Shown: one piece after another, positions 37,749 to 46,407 of the stretch
Layout of the letters: each line of letters begins with the position of its first letter
How positions within the stretch are numbered: position 1 is the stretch's first letter
Origin: Pseudobutyrivibrio ruminis HUN009
GTDB lineage: Bacteria > Bacillota > Clostridia > Lachnospirales > Lachnospiraceae
NCBI RefSeq assembly: GCF_000703005.1
Contig: NZ_JNLH01000001.1
Coordinates: 213,501-277,500 of the forward strand
DNA: 64,000 bases
Reading direction: 5' to 3'
Position numbers and translations under genes: made by a program
Notes under the pieces: generated by a model
The model's database searches: none
What the model was told of the DNA's origin: nothing
Seen by the model: only the letters and a program-made list of their open reading frames with translations

Positions 37749-37891
37749 TGAAAAGAAATTACTACTCCATTAAAATTTGTACTTGTGTGTATTTTGTACT
37801 TGATTGTTCTTTGTATTCAATCCTAATAAATTTTAACAAAGATACCACACTTTTACAAGAATTTTGTATTAAAATAAATACAATCTAATAA

Positions 37892-37919
37892 TAAATATTT
37901 CTCAATTAGCATCCGATAA
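37892..37919 (+). promoter_or_regulatory. Sigma-28-like promoter
   Basis: TAAA (37892-37895), 16 bases, then TCCGATAA (37912-37919) resembles the flagellar sigma promoter TAAA-N15-GCCGATAA, one base off in spacing and in the first base of the -10. Confidence 0.45.
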
Positions 37920-37988
37920 TAAGAATAGGAAAAGGATTTCCATATGGTTTTTTTTATTCATGGCCACAGTAACAAGGAGGTTATTATT

Positions 37989-38726
37989 ATGGAGTTAAGC
38001 ACATTAAACAGCGTATCTTCTAATATAGCAGGTACCTATTCTAAGACTACAAATTCTGATGGTTCGGTTACAGAAACACTTGAATTCAATGCATCAAAAC
38101 AGGAAGTCAGCGCATCAAAGTTTTCTGATGAAGCTGCTGTTTATGAAAAATCTGATGAACAATCACTAACAACAGACAACTACAAAAAGACAGATAGAAC
38201 TGCTCTTATTCAGCAGTTGAAAGCTGACCAGGAAAAGATGATTAACAATCTTTTAGATATTGTTATGAAGACAATTAATGGTCAGGGAAGCACATTTGCT
38301 ATTGCTACTCAGGATGATATGTGGAAATTCCTTGCAGAAGGTAAATTCACAGCAGACGAAGAAACAATTGCAAAGGCAAAGGAAGATATTTCCGAAGATG
38401 GATACTGGGGAGTTAACCAGACATCTGATAGAATTGTAGATTTTGCTATCGCACTTTCTGGCGGAGATACATCAAAGGCTGACATGCTCTTAGATGCTTT
38501 CAAGAAGGGCTACGAGCAGGCAACTGGAACTTGGGGCAAGGATTTACCAGACATCTCTTCTAAGACTTACGATGCTGTATTAGATAAATTTGAGCAGTGG
38601 AAGAATGGCGCCTACAAATCAGGCAATAATTCTTCGAATTCAGGCTCAGGATCGACAGGCGGAACATCCATCACATATATGGAAAACATTTCCACTGTAA
38701 GCTCATCTACATATATAGAGACCTAA
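37989..38726 (+). CDS. Conserved hypothetical protein, possibly motility-linked
   Basis: 245 residues from the ATG at 37989, which lies eight bases after AAGGAGG; an earlier ATG at 37944 has no such site. The protein is soluble and acidic with no signal peptide. The N-terminal 80 residues are low-complexity; the middle (QDDMWKFLAEGKF, GYWGVNQTSDRIVDFA, DMLLDAFKKGYEQA) looks like a conserved helical domain, and the tail is Ser/Gly-rich. I have no firm function. A sigma-28-like promoter upstream hints at co-regulation with flagellar genes. It is monocistronic with a terminator. Confidence 0.75.
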   Translation: MELSTLNSVSSNIAGTYSKTTNSDGSVTETLEFNASKQEVSASKFSDEAAVYEKSDEQSLTTDNYKKTDRTALIQQLKADQEKMINNLLDIVMKTINGQGSTFAIATQDDMWKFLAEGKFTADEETIAKAKEDISEDGYWGVNQTSDRIVDFAIALSGGDTSKADMLLDAFKKGYEQATGTWGKDLPDISSKTYDAVLDKFEQWKNGAYKSGNNSSNSGSGSTGGTSITYMENISTVSSSTYIET

Positions 38727-38750
38727 AACAATCTTAAAATTAAATAAATC

Positions 38751-38780
38751 AAGGCTGGTCAAAATGACCAGCCTTTTTTA
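38751..38780 (+). terminator. Terminator after the conserved hypothetical gene
   Basis: AAGGCTGGTCA and TGACCAGCCTT form a perfect 11-bp stem followed by T residues. Confidence 0.93.
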
Positions 38781-38805
38781 ATGTACCTTTTACATAAATT
38801 ATATT

Positions 38806-40341
38806 CTATTGTTTAGCTCTCTCATCCCAAACCTTTACATCAATGCCAACAACATCTGATGTGAATGGTGTGCCATCTCCTTTTTCGTAATGTATCTGGG
38901 CTTTTTTTACATACTTAAATCCAATGTATAAAAGTGGAATGTTGCAGTATGCAATCAGAATGTTTGCAAAATCTGATAAATCCCAAAGGGCACCTAAGTC
39001 CATTCCTACGATTGATGTAAGCATACCAAAGCAGATAACAATAATATCAAGTATACGAATTACATTTATAAACACCTTGCTTCTGCTGATTCTGTTTGCA
39101 CAGATTTCTGAGAAGGACATGAAGCCTAACAAGCAAGTGAATGCAAAAAGTCCAAAGCAAAGTGAAATAAGAAGGGTTACTACTACGTTGAATGCTGTGC
39201 CTGGTGTAAGCTCTGCTGCTGAGGCAAGATACTTTGGAAGCTTGCCAAGCTCGAACCATGCTTCACCTGCATCTGTAAGCCATACACGACCCATGATTAC
39301 GACAAAGCCTGTGAGTGTACAAATAACAATTGTATCAAGGAAAACTCCTATTGCCTGAACACAGCCCTGGTCACATGGATGCTTTGCATCTGAAGCAGCT
39401 GCTGGCATTGTTATTGTACCTTGACCTGCCTCATTAGACATAAGTCCACGCTTTACACCCTGCATAAGTGCAATTCCAAATGCTCCGCCAAAAACTGCTT
39501 CTGGCTTGAAAGCCTCTGTAAATACTGCGTAGAAGAACCATGGAATTCTTGTAAAGTTAATGACAATAAGTATTACAACAGTTAACACATAAACAATTGC
39601 CATGATTGGAACAAGTACATCAGTAACCTTTGAAATCTTTTTTGTTCCACCAAATGAAACTGAGATAGTTGCAATGATAACGATTACAAAGCCAATCCAA
39701 TATACAGCATGTGTGGTTGGAAGCTCCTGTCCGCTAACGATACTTGCTATCTGCCCCATTGCAGAGACTGTGTTAAATCCCTGTGCTGGGAAGCAAAGCA
39801 ATGCATAAATAATATACATAAGTGATAATACAACACCAACTATTGCAGAATTCTTTATAAGTCTGCGTCCATAGAAGGCCATACCACCTACATATTCATC
39901 ATCTTTTCTCTCTTTAAAAATCTGAGAAAGTGTAGACTCTACAAATGCTGTAGACATTCCAAAGAATGCAGAAATCCACATCCAAAGAAGTGCGCCAGGA
40001 CCGCCTACTGAAACAGCTCCTGTAACACCAAGGATATTTCCAGGTCCTACTCGCATAGCAGTTGAAAGGAAGAAAGAAGCAAGTGGTGAAATACCAGTCT
40101 TTGCCTTGCTGGTCTTTAAAACTTCTATTCCTCTCTTAAACTTTCTGACCTGAATAAACTTTAGTCTGATTGAAAAATAGATTCCTGAACCAATCAAAAG
40201 AATAATTGCCAGTGAAAAGTTGCCCAGAATAGGTATATTTGCATACCACTCAAAATTTGTTGGGAAATCCCAGAATAAATCGGACACTACCTGTATTTTG
40301 CCACAGACAGTGGTAATGATATTTAAAATTGTTTCCATCAT
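38806..40341 (-). CDS. Sodium:alanine/glycine symporter, AGCS family
   Basis: A 511-residue transporter with about 11 membrane helices. GPGNILGVTGAVSVGGPGA and the following WISAFFGMSTAFVESTL match the AGCS signature. SNEAGQGTITMPAA is the second conserved block. It imports alanine or glycine with sodium. An N-terminal extension of about 40 residues precedes the core. It is monocistronic. Confidence 0.93.
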   Translation of the reverse strand: MMETILNIITTVCGKIQVVSDLFWDFPTNFEWYANIPILGNFSLAIILLIGSGIYFSIRLKFIQVRKFKRGIEVLKTSKAKTGISPLASFFLSTAMRVGPGNILGVTGAVSVGGPGALLWMWISAFFGMSTAFVESTLSQIFKERKDDEYVGGMAFYGRRLIKNSAIVGVVLSLMYIIYALLCFPAQGFNTVSAMGQIASIVSGQELPTTHAVYWIGFVIVIIATISVSFGGTKKISKVTDVLVPIMAIVYVLTVVILIVINFTRIPWFFYAVFTEAFKPEAVFGGAFGIALMQGVKRGLMSNEAGQGTITMPAAASDAKHPCDQGCVQAIGVFLDTIVICTLTGFVVIMGRVWLTDAGEAWFELGKLPKYLASAAELTPGTAFNVVVTLLISLCFGLFAFTCLLGFMSFSEICANRISRSKVFINVIRILDIIVICFGMLTSIVGMDLGALWDLSDFANILIAYCNIPLLYIGFKYVKKAQIHYEKGDGTPFTSDVVGIDVKVWDERAKQ

Positions 40342-40414
40342 TTATCCTCCCTATAGTTACATAATATCTTTTTTATCTCTATACAACAATAGTCAAGTCT
40401 ATGTATATAATTAT

Positions 40415-40777
40415 CTACATTGGTGTGCCAACCTCAATCAAATTGCCATCTAGATCATAAAAACGCACAACCTTTTGTCCCCAACTATGTGTCATTAACT
40501 TATTTACATATATAGTATCAGGATACAACTTTTCCAGCTTTTCAATAAAAGCCTCAATATCCCTTTCTTCAAAATATAGTTCGCAGGAATTGTTTCTATG
40601 AACTATGTCCTTATTAATAAAACTGTTCCATATCTTCTCATCCTGAAGAACCAAGCCTTCTGTCAGAATCATATTTCCATCATTATCTAGAAGCATATCC
40701 AGTCCAAACAAATCATGATAGTACTTCTTTGAAGCTTCTATGTCTTTTACTACTATGAGTACGTTTCTTAATTTCAT
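40415..40777 (-). CDS. VOC-family (glyoxalase/bleomycin-resistance-like) protein
   Basis: 120 residues from the ATG at 40777, which follows AGGGTG by nine bases. The frame is open to 40909, but those extra 44 residues come from the hairpin cluster and look non-coding. Two beta-alpha-beta-beta-beta modules are visible (MKLRNVLIVVKDIEASKKYYHD and YFEERDIEAF...), with the end VVRFYDLDGNLIEVG typical of VOC metal sites. The function is unknown. Confidence 0.83.
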   Translation of the reverse strand: MKLRNVLIVVKDIEASKKYYHDLFGLDMLLDNDGNMILTEGLVLQDEKIWNSFINKDIVHRNNSCELYFEERDIEAFIEKLEKLYPDTIYVNKLMTHSWGQKVVRFYDLDGNLIEVGTPM

Positions 40778-40813
40778 AATATCTAGCACCCTTTTTACAT
40801 TTAATATATTGCA

Positions 40814-41286
40814 GTTAAGTTTATTTTCTTGTTTTAAAATTTCACTTAACTTGATTTCCCTACTTGGCCCCAAATTGTTAAGTGAATTTATAAAAGTAAA
40901 CTTTTCCACTTAAAACTCTAACTGCCGGTTAAGTTTATTTTGGAAAATATTATTTTCACTTATATTTTTGTCTAAAATTCTTTAGTCACTTAAGTGAAAA
41001 ATAAAAGTCTCATTTCACACTTAACTTTTTGTTAAGTTTATTTTCAGCATTACACATTTCACTTAACTTATCTAAATACTTTGAGACAAATGCATTGATT
41101 TTTTAAGTGATAATTCAAAAATTACGTATTTCACTTAACACACCTCTCCAATTTTAAGTGAAAACCAGGATTTTATAATTCCCACTTAACAAAGCTCCAC
41201 TAAAGCTCCCCAAAAACTCCACTAAAGCTCCCATAGCTGAGTCAAAGCTGTAAAGTGAATAACCAAAATCAATATTCTACACTTAA
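40814..41286. repeat. Cluster of about eight TTAAGTG/CACTTAA hairpins
   Basis: Imperfect palindromes of 35-37 nt recur at 40814, 40877, 40928, 40990, 41031, 41103, 41154 and 41251. Arms are (G)TTAAGTG or GTTAAGT and their complements CACTTAA(C); loops are AT-rich, several starting TTTATTTTC. Unlike the 52-bp array, spacing is irregular (about 42-97). Between 41190 and 41250 a short direct repeat (CTCCACTAAAGCTCC, two copies) interrupts the series. No ORF is credible. The cluster fills the gap between the VOC and GGDEF genes. Confidence 0.85.
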
Positions 41287-41299
41287 ACAAGGCCCATCA

Positions 41300-42589
41300 C
41301 TACCTACATATAATCTGATTACGGCCTGTTTCCTTGGCTTCATATAGATTGTCATCGGCGCGCTTCAAGGTTTCATCTGTGGTTTCACCTGGGACAAGGG
41401 CGGTAAGGCCAAAGCTCATAGTGATTTGACGATCTGTGTCTGGAATATAAATAGTGCGAACCTCATCCATAATCATAGAAAGCTCTCTTTTTGCTATATC
41501 CAACTCACGGTTTTCAAAAATAAGCAAGAACTCCTCGCCACCCCAGCGGGCTGAAAAACCTTTGCCAACCATGCCGGCCTTCAGTTTGTCTGCTACTGAT
41601 TTAAGAATCACATCACCCATTTCATGTCCATAGGTGTCATTAACCTTTTTAAAGAAATCTATATCTGAAATACATACGCAGTACTTGTTTCCCATTTCTA
41701 CTGCCTTCACTCTGATGTCCTCAAGCTTCTTATCAGCGGAGCGACGATTATTTAACTCGGTAAGAGCATCATATTCTACAAGCTTTTTCAATGCCCCTGC
41801 CATGCGTTTTCCATCTGTGGCAAGATGCTTTATTTCATCATCTTTTGCTATGAGTTCTCGTGGCATTTCAAAATCAAATTCTCCACTTGCAAGGCGGTTC
41901 ATGTATTTGTCCATTTTAAAAATTCTACCTGCCAGCTTATTGCCTTCATGAACCATAATGAATCCAAAGAAGACTGCTACCACAATACATATGCCAATAA
42001 TAGGAAGAACGTATTTGAAAACCTCTTCTTGAACATCTTCCGCTGAACGACATACAGCAATCATACCAATGACTTTATTTTTATCATCCTTTAAGGCTGT
42101 ATAGTATGCAAAACTCTTCTTATCATATACAACCACATTATCATAGAATACACTTTCACCAGTTTTCAAAACTTCATTTTTAACAACCGCTGCAGCCTTG
42201 GTGCCCATAGCACTGTTACCATCATCATCATGAAGCGTTGTAAGAATTCTAGTGTCCTCTATAAAAATAGATACATCGATATCAAGAAAATCAGACATGG
42301 TTGCTATAAGAGTGTCTTCTCCATTGAGCTTTTGTTCGCCCTTATAAATCTCTATTTCCCCTTCTTCGCCTGTTTCTTCTATTCTATAATCGCCAACATA
42401 AAATTCATCAAAAACAAAGCCTATCAATTCTGCATCATGAATAAGTTCGTCTTTAATTTGATTAGTGATTGACGCTCTTACAATACTTACGCTTGTCACA
42501 ATAATTGCCACGGTAAGCAAGATTACTGGTACCAGCGTCATTGTAAGCATCTGCTTTTTTAAACTATCTTTAAAATCACTTTTAACCAT
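41300..42589 (-). CDS. Membrane diguanylate cyclase with Cache-like sensor
   Basis: 429 residues. A membrane helix (about 14-36), an extracellular sensor of about 150 residues resembling a single Cache domain, a second membrane helix (about 190-212), a HAMP-like linker, then GGDEF (about 270-429). The active site is ARWGGEEF, so it should be catalytically active. No RxxD inhibitory site precedes it. The C-terminal NLYEAKETGRNQI is typical of the family. It probably senses a small organic ligand outside the cell. Confidence 0.92.
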   Translation of the reverse strand: MVKSDFKDSLKKQMLTMTLVPVILLTVAIIVTSVSIVRASITNQIKDELIHDAELIGFVFDEFYVGDYRIEETGEEGEIEIYKGEQKLNGEDTLIATMSDFLDIDVSIFIEDTRILTTLHDDDGNSAMGTKAAAVVKNEVLKTGESVFYDNVVVYDKKSFAYYTALKDDKNKVIGMIAVCRSAEDVQEEVFKYVLPIIGICIVVAVFFGFIMVHEGNKLAGRIFKMDKYMNRLASGEFDFEMPRELIAKDDEIKHLATDGKRMAGALKKLVEYDALTELNNRRSADKKLEDIRVKAVEMGNKYCVCISDIDFFKKVNDTYGHEMGDVILKSVADKLKAGMVGKGFSARWGGEEFLLIFENRELDIAKRELSMIMDEVRTIYIPDTDRQITMSFGLTALVPGETTDETLKRADDNLYEAKETGRNQIICR

Positions 42590-42674
42590 GTTTTTCTCCT
42601 CTAAAAAACATCAATGTCAAATATATAATACTTCATTTTCAGGAGAAATAATATGAAATTACAGTGAATAAACA

Positions 42675-42710
42675 TGAAAAAAGCAGGCACAGAACGCACC
42701 CGCCTTTTCC
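42675..42710 (-). terminator. Terminator of the YtfQRT-YjfF-type operon
   Basis: On the minus strand AAAGGCGGGTGC and GTGCCTGCTTT pair with several G-T pairs, followed by a T run, about 30 bases after the yjfF-like stop. Confidence 0.75.
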
Positions 42711-42740
42711 ATGTTGAAGGATTTTGTTAGAAAAAGAAAG

Positions 42741-43772
42741 TTACTTATTGCGGCGTGCCTTAACTAAGGCAAATACCGACTGAAGGATTATGAAAATACA
42801 AAGGAGTGCTGCCGTTGCTATGTTTGCCCAGCTAGAAAGGAGCTTTCCGTTTGTATTAACTAGTACTGTAATTGTACCGTTGATGAGAACACCGAAGAGT
42901 GAACCGATTACGTTTCCTACACCACCTGTAAGAAGTGTTCCACCAATAACGGCTGATGCAATAGCATCCATTTCAAGGCCCTTTGCCTGGTTAACTGAAC
43001 CTGACATTGTGTTCAAGCAGTAGAGAATACCACCGATCGAGCAAAGGAATGATGAAAGAATGTGTGAAAGCATTCTTGTCTTTTTAACATTCAAGCCCAT
43101 CATTGTTGCTGATGTCTGGTTGCCACCAACAGCATAAAGATTACGTCCAAACTTTGTGTACTTTAACATCAAGAAGATAAGTACAAGTACAACAAGGGCA
43201 ATAACAACTGTTGGTCTCATGTAAGGAACAACTACCTTACCATGTTTATTAACCTTTCCAAGGAACTCTGGAAGATTGATTTTTGAGTTTGCCCATGCAT
43301 AGAATACTGGGTTGTCAGCCTCTGTAATAGAAATCTGGCCTGAGCAGATAACTGCTGTCATACCTCTTCCAAAGAACATTCCTGCCATGGTTACAATGAA
43401 TGGCTGAATCTCTAGATATCCAACCAAAAATCCCTGAACTGCGCCAAATACAAGGCCAATTACAAGAACAAGAATTACCATTGGAACAGCACCCATGTGC
43501 CATTCTGTCATACCATAAACAAGTAGCATACAGTCCATGGCGATAACTGAACCAACTGAAATATCAATTCCACCTGTCAACATAACACATGTCATTCCAC
43601 AGGTTACGCAGATAAGACCAGCATTGTTGATAAGGATGTTTAGGAATGTCTGTAAGTTTCCAAAACCTTTATCCTGATAAATCAGGCAGCCTACAATATA
43701 CATAAATATGAAGAGGCCGATTGTGATAAATATTAAAACTGTATTTGGATCTAATTTTCTTCTCGTCTTCAT
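42741..43772 (-). CDS. yjfF: Sugar ABC transporter permease, YjfF-like
   Basis: A 343-residue CUT2 permease with about 9-10 helices. The family motif GGIDISVGSVIAM and MMGLNVKKTRML near the coupling helix are present. It is the second of two adjacent permease genes, the arrangement seen in E. coli ytfQRT-yjfF for galactofuranose. Its start overlaps the stop of the first permease by one base. Confidence 0.85.
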   Translation of the reverse strand: MKTRRKLDPNTVLIFITIGLFIFMYIVGCLIYQDKGFGNLQTFLNILINNAGLICVTCGMTCVMLTGGIDISVGSVIAMDCMLLVYGMTEWHMGAVPMVILVLVIGLVFGAVQGFLVGYLEIQPFIVTMAGMFFGRGMTAVICSGQISITEADNPVFYAWANSKINLPEFLGKVNKHGKVVVPYMRPTVVIALVVLVLIFLMLKYTKFGRNLYAVGGNQTSATMMGLNVKKTRMLSHILSSFLCSIGGILYCLNTMSGSVNQAKGLEMDAIASAVIGGTLLTGGVGNVIGSLFGVLINGTITVLVNTNGKLLSSWANIATAALLCIFIILQSVFALVKARRNK

Positions 43773-44818
43773 TATGCTGCCTCCTTTATGTGAGCCTTCT
43801 GGGCCTTCCTTGCTGCCATGTAGGCTTTGAATGCAGGAGCCTGCACTACTACGATTATGATAACGATGATTGCCTTAAACACTGGAGCCTTATCAGTTGA
43901 AACACCCATAGCAAGAAGTGTTGTTGTGATTGCCTGGATTGTGTATGCACCAATGATTGAACCAGCAAGGTTAAATTTACCACCGCCAAGTGAGTTGCCA
44001 CCAAGTGCTACTGCAAGGATGGCATCCAATTCGTAGTTAAGACCAATGTTGTTTGAATCTGCTGAGTAGATTCTTGATGAAGCTACAATACCTGCGATAC
44101 CAGCACAGATACCACAAACAAGGTAGCAAATAAAGCAAATTACATCTGAGTTGATACCAGAAATTCTAGCTGCTCTGCTGTTGATACCAACTGACTGGAT
44201 ATAAAGACCAAGTGCTGTCTTTTTCAAAAGTATAGTTACAATTAAGATTACTAAAGCTGCCACAAATACTGGTGTAGGTATTGGACATCCCGGAAGGAAG
44301 TTACCTAAATATTTGTAAGGCTCATATCGTATATACGTAATCTGGTTGTTGCAAAGTAACAAACCGATTGCTCGTGCCGCCGTATATAAAATCAATGTTG
44401 CAACCATTGGTTGTATCTTTAGTTTGGATACCAGGGCACCGTTCATTGCACCGCAGACACCACCCATAAGTACACCAAAAAGCATTCCGACTCCCATTGG
44501 AACCATCAGCTCATTTACTGAGTTGTTTCCATATCCTGCAAGTAACATACAGCAGCTACATGCTGATAATGACATTACTGAACCAACGGAAATATCAGTA
44601 CCTGCAGAAACTGCAACTACAAGTGTCTGTCCTACTGCAAGAATTGCGATTTCTGAACCACGATTCAAAATATCAATTAAACGTCCAAACAAAACACCAT
44701 CCTGTATCTTGATTGAAAAGAATGCAGGGCTCTTAATCAAGTTGATAAGCAAAACCAAAATCATACAGAAGATTGGTAGGAATAGTGGTTGTTTTGTTAA
44801 TTTCTTAAAGTTTTCCAT
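43772..44818 (-). CDS. ytfT: Sugar ABC transporter permease, YtfT-like
   Basis: A 348-residue CUT2 permease. SAGTDISVGSVMSLSA and SRAARISGINSDVICF correspond to the family motif and coupling region, and it has about nine helices. It pairs with the YjfF-like permease as a heterodimer. It overlaps the ATPase gene by one base. Confidence 0.85.
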   Translation of the reverse strand: MENFKKLTKQPLFLPIFCMILVLLINLIKSPAFFSIKIQDGVLFGRLIDILNRGSEIAILAVGQTLVVAVSAGTDISVGSVMSLSACSCCMLLAGYGNNSVNELMVPMGVGMLFGVLMGGVCGAMNGALVSKLKIQPMVATLILYTAARAIGLLLCNNQITYIRYEPYKYLGNFLPGCPIPTPVFVAALVILIVTILLKKTALGLYIQSVGINSRAARISGINSDVICFICYLVCGICAGIAGIVASSRIYSADSNNIGLNYELDAILAVALGGNSLGGGKFNLAGSIIGAYTIQAITTTLLAMGVSTDKAPVFKAIIVIIIVVVQAPAFKAYMAARKAQKAHIKEAA

Positions 44819-46332
44819 TATTCTGCACCTCCTGCTATGGCTGCCATAACTGTTTCTTGGTTAAGATTTTCAGTAATTTCTCCAACCTGGGCGCCATCGC
44901 GCATTACGTACATTCTTGAACATGTACGAAGCATTTCTTCAATTTCAGAGGAAATAAATACAATGCTCATTCCCTCTTCTTCCGCAAATTTCAAAGCCAA
45001 CTTCTGGAACTCTGTCTTTGTTCCGATATCAATACCTCTGGTTGGCTCATCCAAAATTAAGAAATCAGGATGTGTGCATAACCATCTTGCAAGGATAACC
45101 TTTTGTTGATTACCACCTGACAACTGGTTAATAGGAGTTTCGCGAGATGCTGTCTTGATTTGAAGCATATCGATAAACTTGTCTGCAAGTTCATTTTGTT
45201 TTGCAACTGGAATCTTTTTGAACATTCCGTTTCTAGCCTGAAGGGCAAGAATTATATTCTCCCTTACTGAAAGGTCGCCTATACAGCCGTCTGCCTTTCT
45301 ATCATCTGGCAAATATCCCATACCTGCTTTGATTGCATCAAGAGGCTCTTTTACATTGAGATTTTTGCCGTTCATTTTCAGAGTACCAGTTTGAGCTTTA
45401 TCAGCACCGTAGATGCAACGAACCATTTCTGAACGACCAGATCCCAAAAGTCCTGTAACGCCAACAACCTCACCTTTCTTGATTTCGAAATCAAAAGGCT
45501 TGATTGTTCCCTTATGACTAAGGCCTTTGGCTTCCACTACAACTTCATCAGATGTGTGTTCTGTCCCTTCCTTTTTGATGGATGCCAGATCATCGAAATC
45601 CTTACCAAGCATTGCCGCTACAAGCTTGACACGTGGCATCTCCTCAACTGTGTACTCTCCTGCAAACTCGCCATTTCTGAGAACAGTGATGGTATCACAC
45701 ACCTCATATACCTGCTCCAAGAAATGAGTTACAAATATTATTCCAACTCCCTTTGCTTTCAAGTCACGCATTACCTTAAAGAGCTTTTCTACCTCGTTAT
45801 CATCAAGTGATGATGTTGGCTCATCAAGGATTAGAACTTTACAATCCATATCTACAGCTCTTGCAATAGCTATCATCTGCTGGATTGCAAGAGAATAATT
45901 TTCAAGAGCAATAGTTACATCAATATTAATTTTCAAACCATCCATTATTTCCTTGGCTCTCTTGTTCATTGTTCGCCAATCGATGGTTCCAATTTTTGTT
46001 TTTGGCTCGCGGCCGATAAATAAATTTTCTGCAACAGTGAGGTTTGGACAGAGGTTTACTTCTTGGTAAACTGTTGCAATGCCCTTTTCCTGGGCTTCTA
46101 ATGTTGAATGATTAACTACAGGTCCATCAACTCCAGCTACGTGGATTTCACCTGCATCAAGAGAATATACACCAGTCAACACCTTAATCAGTGTTGATTT
46201 TCCCGCACCATTTTCTCCCATCAGTGCATGTATCTCTCCCTTTCTGAGAGTAAACTGTGCATGATCCAAAGCTTTAACTCCGGGAAAGGACTTAGAGATA
46301 TCTCGCATTGTAATCAACAAATTTTCATCCAT
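44818..46332 (-). CDS. ytfR: Sugar ABC transporter ATPase, YtfR-like
   Basis: A 504-residue tandem ABC ATPase with first P-loop GENGAGKST, Walker B VLILDEPTSSLDD, degenerate second P-loop GLLGSGRSE, signature LSGGNQQKVILARWL and FLILDEPTRGID. The first-half signature is replaced by YSLAIQQMIAIARA, as often seen in this group. It drives the two-permease transporter. Confidence 0.88.
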   Translation of the reverse strand: MDENLLITMRDISKSFPGVKALDHAQFTLRKGEIHALMGENGAGKSTLIKVLTGVYSLDAGEIHVAGVDGPVVNHSTLEAQEKGIATVYQEVNLCPNLTVAENLFIGREPKTKIGTIDWRTMNKRAKEIMDGLKINIDVTIALENYSLAIQQMIAIARAVDMDCKVLILDEPTSSLDDNEVEKLFKVMRDLKAKGVGIIFVTHFLEQVYEVCDTITVLRNGEFAGEYTVEEMPRVKLVAAMLGKDFDDLASIKKEGTEHTSDEVVVEAKGLSHKGTIKPFDFEIKKGEVVGVTGLLGSGRSEMVRCIYGADKAQTGTLKMNGKNLNVKEPLDAIKAGMGYLPDDRKADGCIGDLSVRENIILALQARNGMFKKIPVAKQNELADKFIDMLQIKTASRETPINQLSGGNQQKVILARWLCTHPDFLILDEPTRGIDIGTKTEFQKLALKFAEEEGMSIVFISSEIEEMLRTCSRMYVMRDGAQVGEITENLNQETVMAAIAGGAE

Positions 46333-46360
46333 AATTCTTCAACCTTTCCTTTTAAATAAA

Positions 46361-46384
46361 GGGGAAGGAATTGCCCTTCCCCTA
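46361..46384 (-). terminator. Hairpin between ytfQ- and ytfR-like genes
   Basis: GGGGAAGG and CCTTCCCC form an 8-bp stem followed on the minus strand by TTTATTTAAAA. It probably ends part of the transcription after the binding protein, giving an excess of that protein over the membrane components. Confidence 0.65.
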
Positions 46385-46407
46385 TGAAAACTACATGTTA
46401 ATACGAT

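Noticed and set aside
40778..40909. N-terminal extension of the VOC protein
   Set aside because: The open frame continues upstream, but it runs into the hairpin cluster and the first VOC strand begins at the ATG at 40777, which has its own ribosome binding site.
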